64,000 nt of DNA from NCBI RefSeq assembly GCF_017991995.1, contig NZ_JAGOPN010000015.1, positions 111,947 to 175,946 on the forward strand, in the 5' to 3' direction. The notes beneath the pieces were generated by a model. It was not told the origin of the DNA, did no database searches, and saw only the letters and a program-made list of their open reading frames with translations. Every line of letters starts with the position of its first letter. Within the stretch, counting starts at the first letter, position 1. The stretch comes from Pseudacidovorax sp. GTDB taxonomy: Bacteria > Pseudomonadota > Gammaproteobacteria > Burkholderiales > Burkholderiaceae_C. Both the position numbers and the translations under genes were made by a program. Positions 1-7,893 of this stretch are shown piece after piece.

Positions 1-1
1 C

Positions 2-361
2 TACGCCCTGCTCATGATGGAAGCCGCGCGGCGGCTGGGCATCGCCACCCGCTTCGTCTCAGGCTACCTCTACGACCCCATGCTCGACGACGGCAACGAC
101 GCGCAGGAGGACCAGGACGGCCCCGCCGAGCGCGTCGTCGGTGCCGGCAGCACGCATGCCTGGCTGCAGGCCTACCTGCCCGGCGCGGGCTGGGTGGCCT
201 TCGACCCCACCAACAACATCATGGGCAGCGGCCGCCTGATCCGCGTGGGCGTGGCACGCGACCCGGCCCAGGCACCGCCCATCGCCGGCAGCTGGTTCGG
301 CGAACCCGAGGCTTATGCGGGCATGGAGGTGGTCGTGAAGGTCACCAAGCGCCGCGACTGA
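2..361 (+). CDS. Transglutaminase-like protein, C-terminal part (5' truncated by window edge)
   Basis: Only the last ~119 residues lie in the window; the frame is already open at base 2 and stops with TGA at 359-361. The segment LGIATRFVSGYLYDP, then THAWLQAYLPGAGWVAFDPTNN, is the classic end of the bacterial transglutaminase-like (protease-fold) core: the HAW histidine and the FDPTN aspartate would be the second and third members of the Cys-His-Asp triad, and the Cys must lie upstream of the window. Family members in proteobacteria are usually 260-300 aa and are often found beside circularly permuted ATP-grasp and alpha-E genes; those neighbours are out of view. The substrate is unknown. An ATG at base 14 lies inside the domain and is not a credible start. 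Confidence 0.85.
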   Translation, partial: YALLMMEAARRLGIATRFVSGYLYDPMLDDGNDAQEDQDGPAERVVGAGSTHAWLQAYLPGAGWVAFDPTNNIMGSGRLIRVGVARDPAQAPPIAGSWFGEPEAYAGMEVVVKVTKRRD

Positions 362-512
362 GCGGCCTCGTTCCGAAATCGCGCCGGCCTGTAGGACCCG
401 TCCCCGACATGACACCGGCGGGGGCAAATCCCGAGCCCCCCGGCGCGACGCCGCGCTAGGCTGGCGCGCCGCTCGAGGGCGGAACGAATCACAAGTCTTG
501 GAGACATTTCCC

Positions 513-2045
513 ATGGATGCATTTCAGCGCCAGCCCCTGCGGCTGATCACGGCTGCGGCCGTCCTTGCCCTGAGCGCCTGCGGCGGCGGGGGCGGCTCGA
601 ACGTCGCCTTTGCGCCCCTGCCGGCCCCGGCACCGAGCCCTGCGCCGTCGCCGGCCCCCACGCCGGCCCCGGCCCCCGTCCCCGAAGAAACCCGCCTGCA
701 GGACGGCCGCAACAGCTTCGTGCCCGCCGAGCCCACGGCCACCACCTTCACGGCACTGGCCGCCGCCCCGGGCGACGCGGTCGATGTCAGCACCACCAGC
801 CGCTGGGCGGGCGTGATGGGCGGCGCCGCCTACCGCGTCGAGGTGCCCGCCAACTGGAACGGCAAGCTGGTCATGTATGCCCATGGCTACGCCGGCACCG
901 GCAACACGCTCGCGGTGACCAACCCGTCCATCCGCCGCTACCTGATCCAGAACGGCTATGCGTGGGCAGCCTCCAGCTACACCAAGAACTACTACGACGT
1001 GCGCGCCGGCGTGGAAGACACCAACGCCCTGGCCCTGGCCTTCACCGACATCGCCAAGGCACGCGGCCGCGCACTGGCCACGCCTTCGCGGGTCTACATC
1101 ACCGGCCATTCGATGGGCGGCCACATCACGGCGTCGGCCATCGAGGCCGAGACGCAGGCCACCGCCGTGCACAAGGTGAGCTACGCCGGCGCGGTGCCCA
1201 TGTGCGGCGTGCTGGGCGACACCGAACTCTTCGACTACTTCTCGGCCGCCCAGCTCACGGCCCAGGCTCTGGCCGGCGTGCCCAAGTACCCCCTGACGAA
1301 CTGGAGCGACATCCAGAACCTGGTGCTCGGCCAGCTGTTCTCCACCGTCACGGCGACCACGCTCACGCCCACCTCACCGCTGGGCCTGCAGTACGCCTCG
1401 GTCATCAAGAACCTGACGGGCGGCGAGCGGCCACTGTTCAGCATCGGTTTGACGCAGGGCGGCTCCTTCCAGGCACCGCTGGGCCTGTTCGGCAGCGATG
1501 GCACGGTCGCGGGCATCCTGAACAAGAACGTGACGGACACCAACCGCTTCACTTACACCATCGACGGCGATGCGACCGCCTCGGCGGCACTGAATGCGTC
1601 GGTGCAGAAGCTCACCGCCGACACCGACGCCAACCGCCTGCGCCGCGACGGCCTGCGCTGGATCCCGCGCAACAACGGCGACATCAAGATCCCGGTGGTC
1701 ACGCTGCACACGCTGGGCGACCTGTTCGTGCCCTTCAGCATGGAGCAGATCTACCGCCAGCGCGTGGTGGCCAAGGGCAACGGCAACTGGCTGGTGCAGC
1801 GGGCGATCCGCGGCATCACGCACTGCGACTTCACGGTCGCCGAGCAGGAGGCCGCCTTCGACGCCATGATCAAGTGGGAGCGCGACGGCGTGAAGCCCTC
1901 CGGCGACGACGTGCTGACCGCGGGCACCGTGGCCAACACCAACTATGGCTGCGTGTTCACCAACAACACCCTGGGCCAGGACGACAGCCAGCAGGTGGCC
2001 GCCATCCGGACCGTCCTGGCCGGCGCCGCCCCCTGCCCCCAGTGA
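513..2045 (+). CDS. Secreted alpha/beta-hydrolase lipoprotein
   Basis: This 510-residue protein is a predicted exported lipoprotein. A signal peptide with lipobox LSAC (Cys23) is followed by a Gly run and a Pro/Ala/Ser linker of about 25 residues (35-58), and then a large alpha/beta-hydrolase domain. The domain carries a YAHGYAG oxyanion strip (122-128) and a GHSMGG nucleophile elbow with Ser200; an Asp in TLGDLFVPF and a His in GITHCDFT late in the chain are the likely remaining triad members. The ATG at 513 is preferred to the in-frame TTG at 498 because GGAG at 500-503 sits 9 bases upstream of it. The protein is probably tethered to the outer membrane and acts on an extracellular ester or polymer; the substrate cannot be read from the sequence. 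It stands alone and converges on dadA. Confidence 0.8.
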   Translation: MDAFQRQPLRLITAAAVLALSACGGGGGSNVAFAPLPAPAPSPAPSPAPTPAPAPVPEETRLQDGRNSFVPAEPTATTFTALAAAPGDAVDVSTTSRWAGVMGGAAYRVEVPANWNGKLVMYAHGYAGTGNTLAVTNPSIRRYLIQNGYAWAASSYTKNYYDVRAGVEDTNALALAFTDIAKARGRALATPSRVYITGHSMGGHITASAIEAETQATAVHKVSYAGAVPMCGVLGDTELFDYFSAAQLTAQALAGVPKYPLTNWSDIQNLVLGQLFSTVTATTLTPTSPLGLQYASVIKNLTGGERPLFSIGLTQGGSFQAPLGLFGSDGTVAGILNKNVTDTNRFTYTIDGDATASAALNASVQKLTADTDANRLRRDGLRWIPRNNGDIKIPVVTLHTLGDLFVPFSMEQIYRQRVVAKGNGNWLVQRAIRGITHCDFTVAEQEAAFDAMIKWERDGVKPSGDDVLTAGTVANTNYGCVFTNNTLGQDDSQQVAAIRTVLAGAAPCPQ

Positions 2046-2108
2046 AGTGAGGGCCGACGGTAGCCGGCGCGGGCAGCCGCGTCGATGGCTGCGATGACAT
2101 GACAGCAG

Positions 2109-2132
2109 AACGCCGGCCCTCGGGCCGGCGTT
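2109..2132. terminator. Hairpin between convergent genes, probable bidirectional terminator
   Basis: AACGCCGGCCC (2109-2119) and GGGCCGGCGTT (2122-2132) form a perfect 11-bp stem around a 2-base gap. It lies between the convergent hydrolase and dadA genes. There is no long T tract, so rho-independent termination is likely but not textbook. Confidence 0.6.
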
Positions 2133-2178
2133 GCGCATCTGGGGCTTCGCTCGGGGCGCCGCTCAGGTGTGCCGCGAC

Positions 2179-3480
2179 TCAGGCGGGCTGCACGCCGGCC
2201 GGCCGCGGCCGTTGAACGGACTGGCGGCCGCCGGCATAGCGGTCCACCGCCAGGCCGTCGGTGCTGATCTCCGGCCGCTGGCCGGTCACCAGGTCCGCGG
2301 TCAGCTTGCCCGAGCCACAGGCCATGGTCCAGCCCAGGGTGCCGTGGCCAGTGTTGAGGAACAGGTTGCCCCAGCGCGTGCCGCCGATGATGGGCGTGCT
2401 GTCGGGCGTCATGGGGCGCAGCCCGGTCCAGAAGCTCGCGGCCGGCAGGTCGCCGCCGGGGAACAGCTCGCCCACCACCTTCTCCAGCGTGGCCCGGCGC
2501 GCCGGCTTGAGGCTCAGGTCGAAACCCGAGAGCTCGGCCATGCCACCCACGCGGATGCGGTCGGCGAAACGGGTCACAGCGATCTTGTAGGTCTCGTCCA
2601 GCACGGTGGACTGGGGCGCCAGCGATTCGTCCAGCAGCGGCACGGTCAGCGAATAGCCCTTGACGGGGTACACCGGCAGGTCCAGGCCCAGCGGCTCCAT
2701 GAGGGCGCGCGAGTAGCTGCCGAAGGCCAGCACATAGCGGTCGGCTTCGAGCCATTGGCCGTCGACCTGCACGCCACTGATGCGGCCACCATCGGTGCCC
2801 AGCGCCTGAACCTGGCTGCCGTAGCGGAATTCCACGCCCAGGCCCCTGGCCAGTTCAGCCAGCCGGGTGGTGAAGAGATGGCAGTCGCCGGTCTCGTCGT
2901 TGGGCAAGCGCAGGCCGCCGACCAGGGCGCCGCCGGTGCGGGCCAGTGCCGGCTCCACGCGCGCCAGGCCTTCGCGGTCCAGCAGTTCATAGGGCACGCC
3001 GCATTCCTGCAGCACGGCGATGTCGCGCTGCACGGCATCGAGCTGCTGCTGCTTGCGGAAGAGCTGCAGCGTGCCGCCGGTGCGCTGCTCGTAGTCGATG
3101 CCGGTGTCCGCGCGCAGGCTGCGCAGGCAGTCGCGGCTGTACTCGGCCACGCGCATCATCCGTTCCTTGTTCACGGCATAGCGCTCGGCCGAGCAGTTGC
3201 GCAGCATCTGGGCCATCCAGCGCAGCTGGAACAGGCTGCCATCGGCCCGGATGGCGAGCGGCGCATGCTTCTGGAACATCCACTTGATCGCCTTGGACGG
3301 GATGCCCGGCGCGGCCCAGGGCGTGGAATAGCCCGGCGACACCTGCCCGGCATTGCCGAAGCTGGTCTCCAGTGCGGCGCCGGGCTGGCGCTCCAGCACC
3401 GTCACCTGGGCGCCCGCACGGGCCAGGTAGTAGGCCGTGGTCGTGCCGATCACACCGCCGCCGAGAACAATGACTTTCAT
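2179..3480 (-). CDS. dadA: D-amino acid dehydrogenase small subunit
   Basis: DadA is a membrane-associated FAD enzyme that oxidises D-amino acids (chiefly D-alanine) to 2-oxo acids and ammonia, passing electrons to the respiratory chain. The 433-residue product matches the usual family length of about 432. It opens with the Rossmann dinucleotide motif [17 protein letters not shown] near residue 7, and its C-terminal part carries the FAD/DAO segment [16 protein letters not shown] and the closing [16 protein letters not shown]. The ATG at 3480 is chosen over a TTG two codons upstream, because MKVIVLGGG is the family's normal start. The alanine racemase gene dadX, often beside dadA, is absent. 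A divergent Lrp-type regulator 143 bp away is the probable controller. Confidence 0.95.
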   Translation of the reverse strand: MKVIVLGGGVIGTTTAYYLARAGAQVTVLERQPGAALETSFGNAGQVSPGYSTPWAAPGIPSKAIKWMFQKHAPLAIRADGSLFQLRWMAQMLRNCSAERYAVNKERMMRVAEYSRDCLRSLRADTGIDYEQRTGGTLQLFRKQQQLDAVQRDIAVLQECGVPYELLDREGLARVEPALARTGGALVGGLRLPNDETGDCHLFTTRLAELARGLGVEFRYGSQVQALGTDGGRISGVQVDGQWLEADRYVLAFGSYSRALMEPLGLDLPVYPVKGYSLTVPLLDESLAPQSTVLDETYKIAVTRFADRIRVGGMAELSGFDLSLKPARRATLEKVVGELFPGGDLPAASFWTGLRPMTPDSTPIIGGTRWGNLFLNTGHGTLGWTMACGSGKLTADLVTGQRPEISTDGLAVDRYAGGRQSVQRPRPAGVQPA

Positions 3481-3573
3481 GGCCAATCCCGCTGAGAAAG
3501 AAGACTCCAGGAGTCGATTGCAGGACTTTATTCAGGCCACGCCCGAAGATTTGATGGTTCTTCTGGTGATCTG

Positions 3574-3588
3574 CAGCAAAATCCGCTG
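3574..3588. promoter_or_regulatory. Candidate Lrp-type operator between dadA and its divergent regulator
   Basis: CAGCAAAATCCGCTG has CAGC and GCTG arms and matches the E. coli Lrp consensus YAGHAWATTWTDCTR at about 12 of 15 positions. It sits 36 bp upstream of the regulator start and 94 bp upstream of dadA, so it could serve both promoters. The match is by eye only. Confidence 0.45.
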
Positions 3589-3623
3589 ACCAACCCTGTG
3601 CATCCGCCCGCCGGCCCGACGAC

Positions 3624-4100
3624 ATGCCCGACTTCGCCACCCTGGACCGCATCGACCGCAAGATCCTGGACATCCTCCAGCGCGAGGGCCGCATCGCGAT
3701 CACCGACCTCGCCCAGCGGGTGGGCCTGTCCACCTCACCCTGTTCCGAGCGGGTCAAGCGACTGGAACGCACGGGCGTCATCAGCGGCTATCACGCCCGC
3801 GTGGCGCCGGAGGCGCTGGGCAAGATGCTGCTGGTGTTCGTGGAGATCAAGCTCTCGTCCAAGTCGGCCGATGTCTTCGACAAGGTCCGCAACGAGCTGC
3901 TGCACATGCCGGAGGTGCTGGAATGCCACCTGGTCTCGGGCGGCTTCGACTACCTGGTCAAGGCCCGGCTGCGCGGCATGGGCGAATACCGGCACCTGCT
4001 GGGCGACATCCTCAAGAAGCTGCCCGTGCCGGCCGAGTCGCACAGCTATGTGGTGATGGAAGAGGTCAAGGAGACGCTGGTCCTGCCGGTGGACCGTTGA
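3624..4100 (+). CDS. Lrp/AsnC-family transcriptional regulator
   Basis: This 158-residue protein has the two-domain layout of leucine-responsive regulators. An N-terminal winged HTH (about 8-67) begins LDRIDRKILDILQREGRI and includes the recognition region VGLSTSPCSERVKRLERTG. A RAM/effector-binding domain (about 72-150) follows, with VLECHLVSGGFDYLVKARL. It most resembles the Lrp/BkdR group rather than short AsnC proteins. Known members bind amino acids and switch promoters of amino-acid catabolism genes. Divergent placement against dadA, with an Lrp-like box between them, suggests that it activates dadA in response to alanine, as Lrp does in E. coli and DadR in Pseudomonas. That role is inferred from position. 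Confidence 0.9.
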   Translation: MPDFATLDRIDRKILDILQREGRIAITDLAQRVGLSTSPCSERVKRLERTGVISGYHARVAPEALGKMLLVFVEIKLSSKSADVFDKVRNELLHMPEVLECHLVSGGFDYLVKARLRGMGEYRHLLGDILKKLPVPAESHSYVVMEEVKETLVLPVDR

Positions 4101-4125
4101 GCGCTGCAGCGCCGCCCGCGGCGGC

Positions 4126-5076
4126 TCACTGCGAGGCTTCTGCCTTCATCGCCAGCTGCACCCGGCCGCCGGCCGTGTGGAAGCTGATGGTCGGCGCGGT
4201 GAAGTCCGACAGCGGCGCACCCAGGCTGATCTCGCCGCTGCCATGCAGCATGCACTCGTCCCGGCGCAGCGCGACCTCGCTGCTGCTGCCGTCGGCGTCG
4301 CGGAAGCGCACCCAGGTGCCGTAGCTGCTCACGTCGGTCAGGATGCAACTGCCGTTGCGGGCCTCGATGCGCGCATGCAGGCGCGAGACCCGCGGATCGT
4401 TGACCACGAAATCGGCCTCGTTCACCCGGCCCAGGTGGATGGGCAGGTCGCGCGCGCCGAAGGCGGCATGCACGTCCAGCCACGACAGCTCGATCTGCCC
4501 GAAGGCCGTGTCGATGCCGGGGCGCGCCAGCGTCGACAGCGCCGCCGGCAGCGTGAGCAGGTCCACCACCTCGTCCTGCCAGTCGATGCGGTGGACGGTC
4601 GGCGTCTCCTGCCGGCCGCGGATGCTGATCGGGCCCAGGCTGCGATGCCGCACCTCGGGGCCGATGCGCTGGTCCACCACCGATTCGGTCGCCCAGATCT
4701 GGCCCGGGCCCGCGAGGTCGCTCAGCCGCGAGGCCACGTTGACGGCGTCGCCATAGAAGTCGCCATCGACCTCGACCACCTCGCCGCTGGCGATACCGAT
4801 CTGCAGGTCCATGCGCAAGGCCTCGGGCCACTTGAGCAGGCGCTTGTGGTGGCTGCGCTGAACCTCGAGCATGGCGGAGATCGCCGGTGCACCGGCCGGG
4901 AAGAGCGCGAAGATGCCGTCGCCCAGCTTCTTGATCACCCGGCCGCCATGGGCTTCGCACACATCTCCGACCCATTGCACCAGCCGCGTGACGGTGTCGG
5001 TGGCCCGGGCGTTGCCCATCGCCTCGAAAACCCGCGTGCTGCCGGTCAGGTCCGCGAAAACGACCGTGGTTGCCAT
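4126..5076 (-). CDS. Class III adenylate cyclase with C-terminal FHA domain
   Basis: A soluble 316-residue signalling protein. Residues 1-~125 form a class III nucleotidyl cyclase with all the key residues in place: metal-binding Asp9 (FADLTGS) and Asp53 (LGDGIFALF), the adenine-contacting Lys49 and Asp106 (DFYG), and Asn113 and Arg117 (VNVASR) for the transition state. It should therefore make cAMP rather than be a dead domain. Residues ~205-300 form an FHA phosphothreonine-reading domain with LGR (215-217), SRLH (231-234) and SYGTWV in place of the usual SNGT. No membrane segment is seen. ATG 5076 is used instead of TTG 5082; no strong Shine-Dalgarno is visible. The gene is single and converges on the Lrp gene. 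Confidence 0.88.
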   Translation of the reverse strand: MATTVVFADLTGSTRVFEAMGNARATDTVTRLVQWVGDVCEAHGGRVIKKLGDGIFALFPAGAPAISAMLEVQRSHHKRLLKWPEALRMDLQIGIASGEVVEVDGDFYGDAVNVASRLSDLAGPGQIWATESVVDQRIGPEVRHRSLGPISIRGRQETPTVHRIDWQDEVVDLLTLPAALSTLARPGIDTAFGQIELSWLDVHAAFGARDLPIHLGRVNEADFVVNDPRVSRLHARIEARNGSCILTDVSSYGTWVRFRDADGSSSEVALRRDECMLHGSGEISLGAPLSDFTAPTISFHTAGGRVQLAMKAEASQ

Positions 5077-5148
5077 CGTCAAAGTTCAACGAATTGTTTC
5101 CAGCAATTATCTCCAGACGTACGAAATCGCGCGAGTGCGGGGCCTGAA

Positions 5149-5162
5149 TTGACTTAAGTCAA
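5149..5162. promoter_or_regulatory. Perfect 14-bp palindrome TTGACTTAAGTCAA in the 5083-5359 gap
   Basis: TTGACTTAAGTCAA is its own reverse complement and contains a -35-like TTGACT on each strand. It lies 73 bp upstream of the cyclase start (minus strand) and about 200 bp upstream of the small unknown gene (plus strand), in a locally A+T-richer stretch. It is a good operator candidate for a dimeric repressor acting on one or both genes. The remainder of the 277-bp gap shows nothing else I can name. Confidence 0.45.
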
Positions 5163-5359
5163 CTGCTTTGGATGTTGCTTTGTCCACAATGCCACCTTGA
5201 TCCCCCGCTTGGGGGCGCGAAGTTTCCCCTGGATCCGCGTGGAATGCCCGCGCCGGCGCCAGCGGCCCATGGAAAGGCAAATTTGTGGAAACTTTTATCT
5301 ACGTTGCGGTGGGCCGCGCGGCTGCGTAAGGTGTTCGTCAGGCGACCTCGCATCACTCC

Positions 5360-5695
5360 ATGAAGTCCTTGAACGCGATCTCCCGCTGGCTCCGGGCTCC
5401 GGCCCAGATGGCCGCGCAGACAGGCACCGAGCGCACGCTCCAGCAGGTGCGCGCCGCCATGCTTGCCGCCCTCGAACGGCATGGCCTCCTGGCGCAGTGG
5501 CGCCGCCTGGCGGACCGGGTGACCTACGCCACCGAGCTCGAAGCGCTGTGGTACCTGCGGCAGGATCTCCTGGCGGCGCTGATGCCCGCCTGCGGCGAAG
5601 TGCGCGCACGGCAGGAGATGCAGCCGATCAACGCCCTCTTCGGCCGCTCCGAGGCCTTCCGGCCCCGCTTGCGCGCCGGGCTGCGGATGCCCTGA
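5360..5695 (+). CDS. Small protein of unknown function (111 aa)
   Basis: I do not recognise a family. The 111-residue product is rich in Ala, Arg and Leu, appears mostly helical, and has no signal peptide or membrane helix. A Trp/Tyr patch (WRRLADRVTYATELEALWYLRQDL) occupies the middle. Codon use follows the third-position G/C bias of neighbouring genes, and no competing frame on either strand explains the region better. Against it, no clear Shine-Dalgarno precedes ATG 5360. A related-looking hypothetical is common in Comamonadaceae as I remember them, but I cannot verify that here. It converges with ldcA and may be controlled from the palindrome at 5149-5162. Confidence 0.55.
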   Translation: MKSLNAISRWLRAPAQMAAQTGTERTLQQVRAAMLAALERHGLLAQWRRLADRVTYATELEALWYLRQDLLAALMPACGEVRARQEMQPINALFGRSEAFRPRLRAGLRMP

Positions 5696-5743
5696 GCGGC
5701 CTCGGCCGGGGATCGACGGCCGGCCGCGTGCCGGCGCCGCCCT

Positions 5744-6712
5744 TCAATGCGCGTGACCGTGATGGTCGTGCGTTGCGGCATGGCGGCTGCCACCCACGCC
5801 GTGCCCCCAGACGACAAAGGCTTCCTTGCCCTCCACCGCGAGATCGACGGTGGCCCCCACCGGCAGCAGCACCTTGGTCGGCACATGGCCGAAGGGCAGG
5901 CCCGTGAGCACCGGCGCCTTGAGCTGGCTGCGCAGCCGCTCCACCACCGTCTGCAGCTTGAAGCCCCGGTCGTGCGGCGCGGCGCGGTAGCCGGTGAACT
6001 GGGCTAGCACCACGGCCTTCTGACGGGCCAGCACACCGGCCAGGCGCAGCTGCTCCAGCATGCGCTCGATGCGGTAGGGATGCTCGCCCACGTCCTCCAG
6101 AAAGAGCACGCCCTTGTCCACCTGCGGGAAGTACGGCGTGCCCAGCAGGCTGCACAGCACGGCCAGGTTGCCGCCCCACAGCGTCGCGCCGCGAATGGGC
6201 CTGAAGCCCGGCACCTCGTCACGTGCCGGCAGGCGCCAGCCGGTGCCTTCGCCGTAACCCTCGACCAGGTCGTCGAAGCAGGCGGCGGTGATCTCATCGA
6301 TGCCTTCCTCGGCACCGAAGTCGCTGCACAGGGTCGGACCGGACCAGGTGGCGGCGCCCGTGCGCGCCAGCACCGCGAGCTGGAAGGCCGTGAAGTCGCT
6401 CATGCCGACGAAGGCCGTGCCGCGCTCGATGGCCTTGGCCACGGCCTTGTAGGGAAGGCCGTCGAGGATCCGGGTGAGGCCATAGCCGCCGCGCGAGGCC
6501 AATGCCACGTCCGCGCCGCTGGCCGCGGCCCGTGCGATGGCGGCGATGCGGGTGGCGTCGTCGCCGGCGAATCGCTGCTGCGCGGACAGCGCGGCCTCGT
6601 CGATCTCCACCTCATGGCCCTGGGCCCGCAGCCAGGCCACTCCGCGGCGGAAGGCCGGCTTCTCGCGCACGGCGCTGGAGGGGGAGTAGATGTAGATGTG
6701 CTTCTTGTTCAC
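5744..6712 (-). CDS. ldcA: LD-carboxypeptidase (muramoyl-tetrapeptide carboxypeptidase, family S66)
   Basis: LdcA removes the terminal D-alanine from murein tetrapeptides in the cytoplasm during peptidoglycan recycling. The 322-residue protein shows the S66 features: RGGYGLTRIL (74-82), the nucleophile Ser105 in GMSDFT, the Glu in VLFLEDVGEHPYRIERM, and the His in LPFGHVP near the C-terminal end. The tail ends in a His-rich stretch (HAATHDHHGHAH) that is not part of the catalytic fold. The start is GTG at 6712, which overlaps the TGA of the tadA-fusion gene (GTGA), so translation is probably coupled. The open frame continues well upstream, but nothing there resembles the family. Third gene of the paiB-tadA-ldcA operon. 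Confidence 0.9.
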   Translation of the reverse strand: MNKKHIYIYSPSSAVREKPAFRRGVAWLRAQGHEVEIDEAALSAQQRFAGDDATRIAAIARAAASGADVALASRGGYGLTRILDGLPYKAVAKAIERGTAFVGMSDFTAFQLAVLARTGAATWSGPTLCSDFGAEEGIDEITAACFDDLVEGYGEGTGWRLPARDEVPGFRPIRGATLWGGNLAVLCSLLGTPYFPQVDKGVLFLEDVGEHPYRIERMLEQLRLAGVLARQKAVVLAQFTGYRAAPHDRGFKLQTVVERLRSQLKAPVLTGLPFGHVPTKVLLPVGATVDLAVEGKEAFVVWGHGVGGSRHAATHDHHGHAH

Positions 6713-7893
6713 TCGCGGGAGTATCCCATCGGCCCTTCGAGGGCCTGCCACCGGGCGGCCAGCGCGCGGGCCGCGTCTGCGGACAGGTCCTGCACGGGGC
6801 GGCGGCGCGCGGCCCACGCGCGCAGGGCGGCCTCGTGGCCCTTGTCGGGGAAGGGCGCCGCCCAGGCACGCGCCGCGTCCTCGGCGGCCGCACCCCGCAC
6901 CACCAGCGCCGCGGGCGGGATGACGAGGCGCGGGCCAGCGATCGCGCCCTGCCCGGCCAGCAGGTCGGCCAGCCCGCTCATGTCGGGATGCAGGATCAGT
7001 CCGACCTCGCCGACGCCCAGCGCCGCCAACCACTGCCGCAGCACTTCCGCATGCCATTCGCGCGTGTGCAAGGCTTCCTTCTTGGGCTTGTCGCTGCGAC
7101 CGAAACCGATCAGGTCAGGGATCAGCACGCGATGGCCCGGCAGCAGGTCCGGCAGGTGCCGGAACAGGTGGCCCCATTGGCCCGCACCGTGCAGGCACAG
7201 CACCACGGGGCGGCGTTGCGTGCAATCGCCCGCAACGCCGCCCCGGTCGACATAGGCCAGCCGCAGGCCGCCCAGCGCCGGCAGTTCGCTGACGAAGGCA
7301 TGCGGCCCGTCGAAACCGGCGAAGCGCGCCTCGGGCGTGCGCAGCGCGTCGTCGCGCACCGGCTGCGCCTGCGCCCGGGCCTGGGCACGCCGCCCGCGGA
7401 AGAAGTCTTGCAGCAGCGCCCCGCATTCCTCGTCCATCACGCCGCCCTGCACCGCGGTGTGGTGGTTGAGCTGGCCGATGCCGAAGAGGTCGAGCACCGA
7501 TCCTGCCGCGCCGGTGCGCGCATCGGCCGCACCGAAGACCACACGGTCCAGCCGCGCATGCAGCATGGCGCCGGCGCACATGGCGCAGGGCTCCAGCGTC
7601 ACGTAGAGGGTGCAGCCGTCGAGCCGGTAGTTGCCCAGCGCCTGCCCGGCCGCCCGCAGCGCCGCCATCTCGGCATGGGCGCTGGGGTCGTGCGTCGCGA
7701 CCGGCGCATTGCGCCCGGTGGCCACCATGCGGCCGTCGCGCACCAGCACGGCACCCACCGGCACCTCGCCTGCGGCGGCGGCGGCGCGGGCCTCGTCCAG
7801 CGCCAGTGCCATCCAGCGATGGTCCTCATCCTGCGGTGCACCGTCCGCGGGCAGCCCGGCTGAGGTCTGGGACAGCGGCTCGACCATCGGCAT
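6709..7893 (-). CDS. tadA: tRNA adenosine-34 deaminase fused to a truncated haloalkane-dehalogenase-like domain
   Basis: Residues ~22-168 are a complete TadA domain, the enzyme that converts A34 to inosine in tRNA-Arg(ACG). It has the proton-shuttling HAE motif (His73, Glu75) and zinc ligands PCAMC (Cys103, Cys106). After a basic, Gln/Ala-rich linker, residues ~190-394 resemble haloalkane dehalogenases or epoxide hydrolases of the alpha/beta fold, with LHGAGQW, the hallmark DLIGFGRSDKP (260-270) and a PFPD lid motif (347-350). The nucleophile elbow reads HPDMSG (Asp304), and the C-terminal third that would carry the catalytic His is missing, so the added domain is probably not a hydrolase. 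Start ATG 7893 overlaps the paiB stop (ATGA). TadA is normally 150-180 aa; this product has 394. Confidence 0.88.
   Translation of the reverse strand: MPMVEPLSQTSAGLPADGAPQDEDHRWMALALDEARAAAAAGEVPVGAVLVRDGRMVATGRNAPVATHDPSAHAEMAALRAAGQALGNYRLDGCTLYVTLEPCAMCAGAMLHARLDRVVFGAADARTGAAGSVLDLFGIGQLNHHTAVQGGVMDEECGALLQDFFRGRRAQARAQAQPVRDDALRTPEARFAGFDGPHAFVSELPALGGLRLAYVDRGGVAGDCTQRRPVVLCLHGAGQWGHLFRHLPDLLPGHRVLIPDLIGFGRSDKPKKEALHTREWHAEVLRQWLAALGVGEVGLILHPDMSGLADLLAGQGAIAGPRLVIPPAALVVRGAAAEDAARAWAAPFPDKGHEAALRAWAARRRPVQDLSADAARALAARWQALEGPMGYSRE

Noticed and set aside
620..690. Repetitive CCGGCCCC-like bases
   Set aside because: They encode the Pro/Ala linker of the lipoprotein and are not a mobile or regulatory repeat.
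5172..5363. A 63-codon plus-strand frame with a CPQC pair
   Set aside because: No ribosome binding site, proline-rich translation, and no similarity; more likely leader DNA of the 5360 gene.
6709..7350. A functional haloalkane dehalogenase
   Set aside because: The domain lacks the C-terminal third with the catalytic His and the Trp beside the Asp nucleophile.
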